A DNA stretch of 5,319 nucleotides from CAYXRK01 sp964467615 (GTDB lineage Bacteria > Hydrogenedentota > Hydrogenedentia > Hydrogenedentales > GCA-2746185), in contig CAYXRK010000256.1 in the NCBI GenBank assembly GCA_964467615.1, forward strand, positions 1 through 5,319, in the 5' to 3' direction. The position numbers and the translations under genes were made by a program. Below, piece by piece: positions 1 to 5,319 of this stretch. The stretch's first letter is position 1. Each line of letters starts with the position of its first letter. Below the pieces are notes generated by a model, which was given only the letters and a program-made list of their open reading frames with translations, made no database searches and was not told the DNA's origin.

Positions 1-771
1 CACGTCAAGCGCCGCGCCCGCGATCGTCTTGTTCTTGAGCGCCTCGGCAAGGTCGCGCTCATTGATGATGCCGCCGCGCGCGCAGTTGACGATCCGGCAA
101 TTCGGTTTCATCCGTTTGAACTGTTCGGCGCGGAAGAGGTTGTCAGTATCCTTTATTTTCGGCGCGTGGATAGTGATGAAGTCCGACCGTTCGATGAGAT
201 CGTCGATCGAAACGAGTTCGACTCCAAGCGCCTCGGCCTTGAGTTGCGTCAGAATCGGATCGAAGACCAGCACCTTCATCTCGAACGCCAACGCGCGCTT
301 GGCTACCACGCCGCCGATACGCCCCGCACCGACGATGCCCAGCGTCTTCCCGCACAGTTCCGCGCCCATAAAGTTCTTACGGTCCCAGCGTCCCGCCACC
401 ATCGAGGCATGCGCGGCGGGGATGTTGCGGCAGAGGGCGAAGAGGAGCGCGAAGGTGTGCTCGCACGTCGAGATGGTGTTGCCGCCCGGCGTATTCATCA
501 CTACGACGCCCGCGTTGGTCGCGGCGTCCTTGTCGATGTTGTCGGTACCCGCGCCGGCCCTTCCGACGACCTTCAGCTTCTTGGCCTTTGCGAAGGCGTC
601 CGCAGTGACTTTCGTCCCGCTGCGGACTACGAGTCCTTCATAGTCCCCGATAATCGCTGCGAGTTGTTCAGTCGTTTGGGGCGGCTTGACGTCAACTTCG
701 AAACCGGGCGCCTGCCGGAGAATAGCTACGCCTTCGGGGCTAAGGTCGTCGAGGACCAAAATCTTCGGCAT
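1..771 (-). CDS. serA: D-3-phosphoglycerate dehydrogenase, N-terminal 257 residues (cut by the left edge)
   Basis: Cytoplasmic enzyme that oxidises 3-phosphoglycerate to 3-phosphohydroxypyruvate with NAD+, the first committed step of serine synthesis. The minus frame is open from ATG at 771 to the window edge. The product begins MPKILVLDDLSPEG and has the SerA-typical stretch VVRSGTKVTADAF followed by GRAGAGTDNID (residues 48-80). The Rossmann NAD-binding motif GAGRIG is at 148-153, and the strand ending in D171 (VLVFDP) supplies the acidic residue that favours NAD. The substrate/catalytic Arg is R232 in NCARGGIINE; the catalytic Glu and His lie beyond the window. An in-frame TGA two codons upstream fixes the start. 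GAGGG (784-788) is a slightly distant ribosome site, 12 nt away. About half of a usual long-form SerA is present, so the C-terminal regulatory (ACT) domain cannot be judged. A related 2-hydroxyacid dehydrogenase is possible but less likely. Confidence 0.93.
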   Translation of the reverse strand, partial: MPKILVLDDLSPEGVAILRQAPGFEVDVKPPQTTEQLAAIIGDYEGLVVRSGTKVTADAFAKAKKLKVVGRAGAGTDNIDKDAATNAGVVVMNTPGGNTISTCEHTFALLFALCRNIPAAHASMVAGRWDRKNFMGAELCGKTLGIVGAGRIGGVVAKRALAFEMKVLVFDPILTQLKAEALGVELVSIDDLIERSDFITIHAPKIKDTDNLFRAEQFKRMKPNCRIVNCARGGIINERDLAEALKNKTIAGAALDV

Positions 772-921
772 GGATCAACTGGACCCTCGGTTTGCGGTGA
801 ATGGATCCGGGAGGACGCGCGCATGACGCCGGACATGGGCGCGTCACCGCCGATGTTGCGCGCGAAAACTTCGCCGACGCTGTGCGCCGGAACACTGGGG
901 AATCGGTTAAAACGAGGCGGA

Positions 922-951
922 AGGCTAGCAAAGCCCCGAAAATAATGTCAA
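922..951 (-). promoter_or_regulatory. Candidate sigma70-type promoter for serA
   Basis: Read on the minus strand, a perfect TTGACA (946-951) is followed 18 nt later by TAGCCT (922-927), which is preceded by TG in the extended -10 position. The -35 box begins one base past the TAA stop of the upstream sugar dehydrogenase gene. Transcription would start near 915 and give a leader of roughly 145 nt before the serA ATG. The -10 matches TATAAT at only three of six positions, so the call rests on the -35 box, the TG and the location. Confidence 0.33.
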
Positions 952-952
952 A

Positions 953-2110
953 TTATTGCGCGGCGTAGGTGATGCGATAGATCGCGTTCGCGGTGTCGTC
1001 CGACACCAGCAGCGAGCCGTCCGGCAACACGAGCACGTCGGCCGGGCGGCCCCAGGCGTTGTACCCGCTTTTACTTAGCCAACCTGTGGCAAAGTCCTCG
1101 TAGGAGACCGCTTTCTTTCCGTCAAGCCGGACGATCGTAATGCGGTAGCCAATCTTCTTACTGCGGTCCCACGAGCCGTGTTCCGCGATTAGAATTTGGT
1201 TCTTGTACTCCGCGGGGAACATGTCGCCCGTGTAGAACCGCATGCCGATCGCGGCGACGTGTGGGCCGAGCCGCATAGCGGGCGGAGTGAACTCTGAGGG
1301 ATTGTGGCCCGCGCCGAATTGCGGATCGAGCGTGTCTCCCTGGTGAACGTACGGATAACCGAAGTGTTGGCCCGCTTCGGTAATGTGGTTCAGTTCGTCC
1401 GACGGAAGGTCGTCGCCCAGGCCATCGCGCCCGTTGTCGGTAAACCACAGTTCCCCAGTCACCGGGTGCCAATCGAAGCCGACGGATTGGCGAATGCCGC
1501 GCGCAATGACTTCCCTGCCTGAACCGTCAGCGTTCATGCGCGTCATCGAAGCGAAGGGCGCGTCGGGTTCACAAATGTTACACGGCGCGCCGACCGGCAC
1601 GTAGAGCTTGCCGTCCGGCCCGAAGCCGATGAACTTCCAACCGTGGTGGCGTTCCGTCGGATAGTCCGAAGCGATGATGACCGGATTGGGGGGGGCGTTG
1701 AGGTGTGACTCGATGTCATCGAACCGCAGAATGTGGCTGACCGTCGCCACATAGAGCGCGCCGTCCTTAAACGCGACGCCATTGGGCATGACGGTTTCCT
1801 TACCGTCGGGCAGGGTCTTGCTTTTGAAAATGGGGACGACGCCGTCACCTTTGCCGTCCTTGTTCTTGTCGACGATGGCGTACACTCCGCCATCCGTCCT
1901 CGTCCCGACGAACAACGTGCCCTGATCGCCGAGTACCATCGACCGGGCGTTGCGGATCCCGTCTTGATACAACTCGATCTTGAACCCACGCGGAAGTTGG
2001 ATCTCCGGAAGGCGCGCGTTGATGGAATCGGCCGTCAGGGCCCCGCAAGAAACTGAAAGCGTCCCGACAACGATTAGGACGGCGACAAGGGGGGAAAACG
2101 ACGAACGCAT
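953..2110 (-). CDS. Exported PQQ-dependent sugar dehydrogenase-like protein (glucose/sorbosone dehydrogenase family)
   Basis: A 385-residue six-bladed beta-propeller type protein, expected in the periplasm or on the membrane surface, where relatives oxidise aldoses or sorbosone using PQQ. An N-terminal signal (RSSFSPLVAVLIVVG) ends near SVSCGALTA. C22 could be lipidated, but Ser at -3 makes a poor lipobox, so signal peptidase I cleavage near residue 27 is equally possible. Family marks are HHGWKF then FGPDGKLYVPVG (155-174), matching the region of the catalytic His in soluble glucose dehydrogenase; ARGIRQSVGFDWHP (203-216) with R207; and WGRPADVLVLPDGSLLVSDD (353-372) near the C-terminus. An acidic DKNKDGKGD loop (81-89) resembles a calcium site. 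C177 and C180 form CNIC, which is not a heme motif because no His follows. The ATG at 2110 is chosen for its signal peptide and the AAAGGA 8 nt upstream; an in-frame ATG at 2164 has neither. Substrate is unknown, and PQQ dependence is inferred from the family. Confidence 0.85.
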   Translation of the reverse strand: MRSSFSPLVAVLIVVGTLSVSCGALTADSINARLPEIQLPRGFKIELYQDGIRNARSMVLGDQGTLFVGTRTDGGVYAIVDKNKDGKGDGVVPIFKSKTLPDGKETVMPNGVAFKDGALYVATVSHILRFDDIESHLNAPPNPVIIASDYPTERHHGWKFIGFGPDGKLYVPVGAPCNICEPDAPFASMTRMNADGSGREVIARGIRQSVGFDWHPVTGELWFTDNGRDGLGDDLPSDELNHITEAGQHFGYPYVHQGDTLDPQFGAGHNPSEFTPPAMRLGPHVAAIGMRFYTGDMFPAEYKNQILIAEHGSWDRSKKIGYRITIVRLDGKKAVSYEDFATGWLSKSGYNAWGRPADVLVLPDGSLLVSDDTANAIYRITYAAQ

Positions 2111-2118
2111 CGAACAGT

Positions 2119-2124
2119 TCCTTT
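2119..2124 (-). promoter_or_regulatory. Ribosome binding site that decides the sugar dehydrogenase start
   Basis: The minus strand reads AAAGGA, 8 nt before the ATG at 2110. The longer in-frame start at 2164 has no purine-rich site, and it would place 18 extra residues, several charged, in front of the signal peptide. Confidence 0.7.
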
Positions 2125-2165
2125 CATTGGGGGACCGCATGAGAATCCTTACGAAGGATGCCATC

Positions 2166-2181
2166 GAACCGAGACAGGTTC
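2166..2181. promoter_or_regulatory. Short inverted repeat, possible operator upstream of the sugar dehydrogenase
   Basis: GAACC, a 6-nt spacer and GGTTC form a perfect 5-bp dyad in the divergent intergenic region, 56-71 bp before the dehydrogenase start. Just beyond it, the minus strand reads TATCAT (2183-2188), one mismatch from a -10 box, which would put the dyad over the transcription start. I find no good -35 for that box. A 5-bp dyad can occur by chance, so this is only a candidate site. Confidence 0.2.
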
Positions 2182-2204
2182 AATGATAACACCAGATCGC
2201 CGCG

Positions 2205-2215
2205 GGGGATTCCCC
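2205..2215. promoter_or_regulatory. GGGGATTCCCC palindrome in the divergent intergenic region
   Basis: A perfect 5+1+5 palindrome near the middle of the 239-bp region between two divergent genes. It lies 95 bp before the dehydrogenase start and 135 bp before the lipoprotein start. If TATCAT at 2183-2188 is a -10 box for the minus strand, this palindrome covers the -35 position, where a repressor or activator could act. The regulator is unknown. Confidence 0.22.
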
Positions 2216-2255
2216 GGAGTGACGAAGGAACTGGCGAACGGAACGCCGTGTTTGT

Positions 2256-2282
2256 CTAAGCGCAGTCTTTGCGCGCTCTTAG
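2256..2282 (+). promoter_or_regulatory. Imperfect hairpin upstream of the lipoprotein gene
   Basis: CTAAGCGCA (2256-2264) pairs with TGCGC (2270-2274) and, after a 3-nt bulge, with TTAG (2279-2282). This gives a 9-bp stem with a 5-nt loop. No T-run follows, so it is not a classical terminator. It sits 68 nt before the GTG start of the lipoprotein and could be an operator or a structured part of the leader. Confidence 0.22.
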
Positions 2283-2334
2283 CGAGGAAGAGTACGATCA
2301 CCGCATTCGCGTAGTTACGATGGAACTGGGTCCC

Positions 2335-2340
2335 GAAAGG
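2335..2340 (+). promoter_or_regulatory. Ribosome binding site supporting a GTG start
   Basis: GAAAGG lies 9 nt before the GTG at 2350. No comparable site precedes the ATG at 2368 or the TTG at 2269, so this sequence decides the start of the lipoprotein gene. Confidence 0.55.
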
Positions 2341-2349
2341 CTTGAAAAC

Positions 2350-3627
2350 GTGCAACGATCATTGATAATGGCTGGAATCGCGGGCCTGATTCTCGCGTCG
2401 GTGTCACTATACGGGTGCAGTAAGCCCGCGGATCGCGTCGAGATTACAAAGACGGCTGAGCGGTCACCCTATCGCGGTGAACCGAAGACCGATGCGACAA
2501 GCGACGAACGTTTTCAACTTTGGGAAAAAGTTGCGCCTGTTGGCCCCGCAACGGGATCGATGGACGAAGTTGGCGCGGAGCAAATGTACCACTGGACCGC
2601 GCCGCAAGGCTGGCAAGAGCAACCCGCCACGCAGTTTCGCACCGCGAATTTCCTCGTCGGCCCGAGCGGCGAGGCCGAGTGCTACATGTCCGTACTTCCG
2701 GGAGGCGGGGGCGGGCCTTTCGCCAACGCGAACCGGTGGCGCGGCCAAATGGAACTTGCTCCGTATTCTGAGGGCGAGTTTGCGGACCTTCCTCGGCGCA
2801 GCGTCCTCGGCGAGCAGGCCGCGGTCATCGATTTCGAAGGGGCGTTCAAGGGCATGGGTGCGACCGATGCCAAGCCGGGTTATCGCCTTATCGGTCTTAT
2901 GCTTGAGCACCAGGGGGACGGCGTCTTTATCAACCTGATCGGGCCGAAGGAAATCGTCGCCGCCGAAGCGAAGAACTTGGACGCTTTTGCGGAATCGCTT
3001 CACACGTCGGAAGGCGGCCACACGCATACTCCCGCCGCCGAGGCGCAACTCCCGGAAGGCCACCCGGTGCTCGACGAATTGCCCGCAGGCCATCCGCCGG
3101 TCGAGACCGTGGCGGCCCAGACGCAAGACCCTGGTGTCCGCCGTTCTCATGACGACGGCACACCGCACGTCCTTGAAGTCAGCGACACCGATAGCGCGCA
3201 GGACCTGACCTGGAAGATTCAGGAAAACTGGATTAAGACGCCCGAACGTCCGATGCGCGTGGTGACTTTCAAGGCCGGCCACGAGCGCAACGCCGAGTGC
3301 TACGTATCCATGCTCGGCGGGACGGGCGGCGGGCTCGAAATGAATTTGAATCGGTGGGTGGGCCAGTTCGGCAAGCCCGCGTTGAGCGCGGCGGAGATCG
3401 ATGCGCTCCCGAAAATCGAACTGATGGGACAACAGGCGCCGATGGTCGAAGTGTCCGGCACGTATACCGGTATGTCGGGTATCGCGGAGGAAGGACAGAA
3501 ATTGCTCGGCGCGGCGGCCATTTCCGATGCAGGAAGCATCTTCGTCAGGATCACCGGCCCCGCCGACGTAGTCGATTTGGAAAAAGAGAGATTCATTGCG
3601 TTTTGCGCTTCACTCAAGCAGGAATAG
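2350..3627 (+). CDS. Lipoprotein of unknown family with a duplicated domain and a His/Pro-rich linker
   Basis: I do not recognise a named family. From GTG 2350 the 425-residue product has R3 in its n-region, a hydrophobic stretch (GIAGLILASVSL) and the lipobox LYGC with C23 as lipidation site, so it should be membrane-anchored and exported. Residues 80-217 and 286-422 are two copies of one domain. Both contain AECY, then a glycine-rich turn, then NRW and GQ; both end in a GP-containing segment and an AF..SL helix. Between them, residues 218-273 hold seven histidines and the paired motifs LPEGHP and LPAGHP. Each copy has one Cys at the same place (C111, C317). There is no CxxC, so it is not a ResA/CcsX thioredoxin, and no CxxCH heme motif. 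resB starts 61 bp downstream, so a role beside cytochrome c maturation is plausible by location only. Starting at ATG 2368 would lose the basic n-region; the TTG at 2269 would add 27 unsupported residues. Confidence 0.88.
   Translation: MQRSLIMAGIAGLILASVSLYGCSKPADRVEITKTAERSPYRGEPKTDATSDERFQLWEKVAPVGPATGSMDEVGAEQMYHWTAPQGWQEQPATQFRTANFLVGPSGEAECYMSVLPGGGGGPFANANRWRGQMELAPYSEGEFADLPRRSVLGEQAAVIDFEGAFKGMGATDAKPGYRLIGLMLEHQGDGVFINLIGPKEIVAAEAKNLDAFAESLHTSEGGHTHTPAAEAQLPEGHPVLDELPAGHPPVETVAAQTQDPGVRRSHDDGTPHVLEVSDTDSAQDLTWKIQENWIKTPERPMRVVTFKAGHERNAECYVSMLGGTGGGLEMNLNRWVGQFGKPALSAAEIDALPKIELMGQQAPMVEVSGTYTGMSGIAEEGQKLLGAAAISDAGSIFVRITGPADVVDLEKERFIAFCASLKQE
2587..3000 (+). repeat. Domain copy 1 within the lipoprotein (residues 80-217)
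   Basis: First copy of the duplicated domain. It starts with a Trp-containing segment (YHWTAPQGW), runs through AECYMSVLPGGGGG and NANRWRGQ, and ends in INLIGPKE and AFAESL. In the 25-residue core from AECY to GQ, I count 16 identities with copy 2 by eye. The DNA repeats are diverged, so this is an old protein-level duplication, not a recent DNA repeat. Confidence 0.85.
3205..3615 (+). repeat. Domain copy 2 within the lipoprotein (residues 286-422)
   Basis: Second copy. It starts LTWKIQENW, includes MRVVTFKAG, AECYVSMLGGTGGG and NLNRWVGQ, then VEVSGTYTGM, and ends in FVRITGPADV and AFCASL. Length and motif order match copy 1 almost without gaps. It carries one extra Cys (C419) near its end that copy 1 lacks. 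Confidence 0.85.
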
Positions 3628-3642
3628 ATCCCCGCACCAACC

Positions 3643-3658
3643 ACCGCCACCGGGCGGT
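3643..3658 (+). terminator. Intercistronic GC hairpin, weak terminator or attenuator candidate
   Basis: ACCGCC, the tetraloop ACCG and GGCGGT make a perfect 6-bp stem, 15 nt after the lipoprotein stop and 30 nt before the resB start. Only TTATT follows, in place of a T-run, so full termination is unlikely. It could reduce read-through or protect the upstream transcript end, giving the lipoprotein a different level from ResB/CcsA. Confidence 0.3.
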
Positions 3659-3688
3659 TATTCACTTGCGCTTTCACTGAGTTTGGAA

Positions 3689-4849
3689 ATGACCTGGCTT
3701 CTAAAAAAACTGTTTGCCCTGTTCTCGTCGTTCGGCCTCGCGGTCGTACTAATTATGACCCTGTTCCTGCTCACCCTTTTCGGCACACTCGAGCAGGTCG
3801 ATCACGGCCTCTACGACGTCCAAAAGAAGTATTTCGAATCGCTTTGGCTCGTGCATTGGATCGGCCCGGTGCCAGTCCCTCTTCCCGGCGCGTTCCTGGT
3901 TCTGTCGGTGCTCACGCTCAACCTGGTCCTCGGCGGTCTCGTCCGCATGCGGAAGAACTGGAAGCGCCCCGGCATTCTCATCGTGCATATCGGAATGCTG
4001 CTCATGATGGCCGCCGGGCTGGTCACGTTTAAGCTCTCGAAGAGCGGCGCAATGACGCTCTTCCCCGATGAACGTTCCAACGAAGTCTTGAGCTACTACG
4101 ATTGGCAAATCGAAATCCAGAAACCCGGCGACAAAGAAACGTTGGTCATCGGCCAGGACGACTTTCGCGATCTCTCGAGCGATGGCAAACGGACCTTCTA
4201 CTCCGACACGCTGCCCTTCGACATTGTCCTCTCCGATTACTCACGCAACACCATCCCATTGCCCGTTGGCCCGATGATCAAAGACGAAGTCGACGCTATC
4301 GACGGCTACTTCCTCCGCGCCCTTCCCAAAGCCAACGAAGCTGAACGAAACATCCCCGGCGCGAAGGTGACTCTGCGCGACAAGAAATCCGGCGAGGAAC
4401 AAACCGCGCTCCTCTGGGGCATGGCAACTGAACCCGCGGCCTTCAACGTCGGCGACGAGCAATGGACCATCGACCTCGGGAAGACCCGTTGGTCCCTTCC
4501 CTTCGCCATCCAGCTCGATGAGTTCATCCGCGAAACGCATCCCGGCACTGGGATGGACGCATACTTCGAAAGCAAGATCACCAAGATCGACCCGACCGGC
4601 GACGAAAAAATTCGCGTCCATATGAACCATCCTCTGCGTCACGAGGGCACGACCGTGTTCCAATCCGGTTGGGGTCCCAGCAACGCACAACCGGGGCAAC
4701 CGCTCTTCTCGACCTTTGCCATCGTGCGGAACCCCGCCGACCATTGGCCTCTGTATTCCTGCCTCATCATTAGCTTCGGATTGACTGTGCATTTCCTCCA
4801 ACGGCTGACCAAGTACGTCATCGCCGAAAACAAAAGGCGGTTAGCATGA
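3689..4849 (+). CDS. resB: ResB/Ccs1-type cytochrome c biogenesis membrane protein
   Basis: System II cytochrome c maturation protein that works with CcsA to move heme to the outer face of the membrane and attach it to apocytochromes. The 386-residue product has three N-terminal membrane segments (about residues 9-32, 66-86, 95-114), a large exported domain (115-352) and a final membrane segment (about 353-371). Family marks are FGTLEQ then VQKKYFES (31-51), LPGAFLVLSVLTLNLVLGG (65-83), and MNHPLRHEGTTVFQSGWG (312-329), which matches the NHPL...YQSS signature of ResB. H100, in the third membrane segment, is the likely counterpart of the conserved heme-binding transmembrane His of CcsB; H368 lies in the last segment. 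ATG 3689 is chosen because MTWLLKKLF is a typical ResB beginning; earlier in-frame starts add a polar, proline-rich stretch. Its ribosome site is weak (GAG, 7 nt away). The gene ends in a 4-base ATGA overlap with ccsA, implying coupled translation. Confidence 0.9.
   Translation: MTWLLKKLFALFSSFGLAVVLIMTLFLLTLFGTLEQVDHGLYDVQKKYFESLWLVHWIGPVPVPLPGAFLVLSVLTLNLVLGGLVRMRKNWKRPGILIVHIGMLLMMAAGLVTFKLSKSGAMTLFPDERSNEVLSYYDWQIEIQKPGDKETLVIGQDDFRDLSSDGKRTFYSDTLPFDIVLSDYSRNTIPLPVGPMIKDEVDAIDGYFLRALPKANEAERNIPGAKVTLRDKKSGEEQTALLWGMATEPAAFNVGDEQWTIDLGKTRWSLPFAIQLDEFIRETHPGTGMDAYFESKITKIDPTGDEKIRVHMNHPLRHEGTTVFQSGWGPSNAQPGQPLFSTFAIVRNPADHWPLYSCLIISFGLTVHFLQRLTKYVIAENKRRLA
4832..4837 (+). promoter_or_regulatory. 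Ribosome binding site of ccsA inside the end of resB
   Basis: AAAAGG lies 8 nt before the ATG at 4846, within the last codons of resB. With the ATGA stop/start overlap, it supports the ccsA start and translational coupling. Confidence 0.6.
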
Positions 4850-5319
4850 GTACACTACATTCGAAATTCGCTGTAGTCGCGGCAGCGGCCACGCTCTTCT
4901 GTTGCACCGCCTCCGCCGCGCCCGAGCACAGCGCCGGGAAATGGGACCCCGCCCTGGTCGAGCTTTTCCGCGACGTTCCGATTCAAGATGGCGGCCGGGT
5001 CAAACCGCTCGATACCTTTGCCGCCTTCTCGCTCCTGCGCATAAACGGCAAGCGCACCTTCACCACGAAAGATGGCGCGCGCCTCACTCCCATGGAGTGG
5101 CTACTCGACTGCCTGCTCTACCCCGAGGAGGCCATGAACTACAAACACTTCCTCGTCGACGACACCGAACCCTTTGTCGCGATGGGCATGCCGCCGCTCG
5201 AACGCCGCCAGGACCGCTATTCCTACGCCGATCTCGAGCCGTATTTGCCCGAGCTCTATCGTCAACAAGCAGAGTTCCACGAAATCCAGGCCGTCGACGC
5301 AAACAAACTCACGACGACG
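4846..5319 (+). CDS. ccsA: CcsA/ResC-type cytochrome c biogenesis protein, N-terminal 158 residues (cut by the right edge)
   Basis: Partner of ResB in System II; CcsA proteins bind heme through a WWD domain and membrane histidines. Only an exported N-terminal extension is visible here, with no membrane core. Residues 1-24 look like a signal peptide or first membrane segment (FAVVAAAATLF), with an ASA cleavage site before APEHS. The segment VPIQDGGRVKPLDTFA (44-59) is a pattern I associate with N-terminally extended CcsA proteins in several phyla, where a periplasmic domain precedes the multi-pass heme-handling part. The remainder is acidic and tyrosine-rich (YSYADLEPYLPELY, 125-138). The frame stays open to the edge. 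Identification rests on this motif plus tight coupling to resB; the WWD motif would lie beyond the window. It could instead be a separate exported protein, but the 4-base overlap favours CcsA. Confidence 0.76.
   Translation, partial: MSTLHSKFAVVAAAATLFCCTASAAPEHSAGKWDPALVELFRDVPIQDGGRVKPLDTFAAFSLLRINGKRTFTTKDGARLTPMEWLLDCLLYPEEAMNYKHFLVDDTEPFVAMGMPPLERRQDRYSYADLEPYLPELYRQQAEFHEIQAVDANKLTTT

Larger units (their letters stand above)
2111..2349. other. Divergent intergenic region between the sugar dehydrogenase and the lipoprotein
   Basis: A 239-bp stretch separating genes that point away from each other, so it must hold at least one promoter for each unless transcription enters from elsewhere. 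It contains three inverted repeats (listed separately) and both ribosome binding sites. I find no pair of good -35 and -10 boxes on either strand; TATCAT (minus, 2183-2188) and two TACGAT sites (plus, 2293-2298 and 2316-2321) are the nearest. Open frames through this region lack ribosome sites and recognisable protein content. Confidence 0.6.

Noticed and set aside
772..835. Small leader frame with serine codons ahead of serA as an attenuator peptide
   Set aside because: The frame has only a few Ser codons, no ribosome site, no accompanying terminator hairpin, and it runs into serA out of frame.
923..935. GGCT/AGCC mini-hairpin downstream of the dehydrogenase gene as a terminator
   Set aside because: The stem is only four pairs plus G-T wobbles, and a T-run is missing directly after it; the TTTT lies about ten bases further on.
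166..945. Plus-strand open frame of 259 codons opposite serA
   Set aside because: The minus strand here encodes an unmistakable SerA with all expected motifs. The plus frame has no ribosome site and its low-complexity charged product looks like a shadow.
941..957. AATAAT/ATTATT dyad at the end of the dehydrogenase gene as a terminator
   Set aside because: The stem is six A-T pairs only, overlaps the stop codon and has no T-run, so it would be too weak to terminate. It may be a by-product of the AT-rich promoter candidate.
1571..1582. CNIC in the sugar dehydrogenase as a c-type heme site
   Set aside because: A heme c site needs CxxCH; here the residue after the second Cys is Glu.
2464..3432. 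Long minus-strand open frame of 322 codons opposite the lipoprotein gene
   Set aside because: It lies wholly inside the plus-strand gene, which has a signal peptide and internal domain homology. The antisense product is rich in Arg, Ala and His with no recognisable motif, as expected for a shadow in GC-rich coding DNA.
3596..3688. N-terminal extension of resB from an upstream in-frame start
   Set aside because: It would overlap the lipoprotein gene and add a proline-rich polar stretch before the first membrane helix. The ATG at 3689 gives the normal ResB beginning.
4241..4801. Minus-strand open frame of 186 codons opposite resB
   Set aside because: It is contained in resB, whose C-terminal signature lies in this stretch; the antisense product shows no family features.

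Overview
This is a bacterial chromosomal window with ordinary, dense gene packing and high G+C by eye (not counted). It holds five protein genes, two of them cut by the window edges. I see no RNA gene, insertion sequence, CRISPR array or phage gene. An exported sugar dehydrogenase, a lipoprotein with a GHP-type His/Pro linker, and a split System II cytochrome c maturation pair (ResB plus an N-terminally extended CcsA) would fit a diderm such as the Planctomycetota, Verrucomicrobiota or Hydrogenedentota. This is an impression from protein style, not a phylogenetic result.

Left half, minus strand. Positions 1-771 encode the N-terminal 257 residues of D-3-phosphoglycerate dehydrogenase (SerA), the first step of serine synthesis; its C-terminus lies beyond the left edge. 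A 181-bp gap follows, with a possible promoter for serA that begins right after the next stop codon. Positions 953-2110 encode an exported PQQ-type sugar (glucose/sorbosone) dehydrogenase-like protein. The two genes share a strand, but their functions are unrelated and they may not be co-transcribed.

Centre. Positions 2111-2349 are a divergent intergenic region with three small inverted repeats but no convincing consensus promoter. It probably carries control signals for both directions.

Right half, plus strand. A three-gene cluster runs to the right edge. First is a lipoprotein of unknown family (2350-3627) built from two copies of a domain of about 137 residues, joined by a linker rich in histidine and proline. 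Next is a ResB/Ccs1-type membrane protein (3689-4849). Last is the start of a CcsA-type heme-handling protein (4846 to the edge), which overlaps resB by 4 bases. ResB and CcsA form the System II machinery that carries heme across the membrane and attaches it to c-type cytochromes. The duplicated lipoprotein has no function I recognise; its position makes it a candidate accessory or partner of that machinery, and it is the most interesting object in the window.
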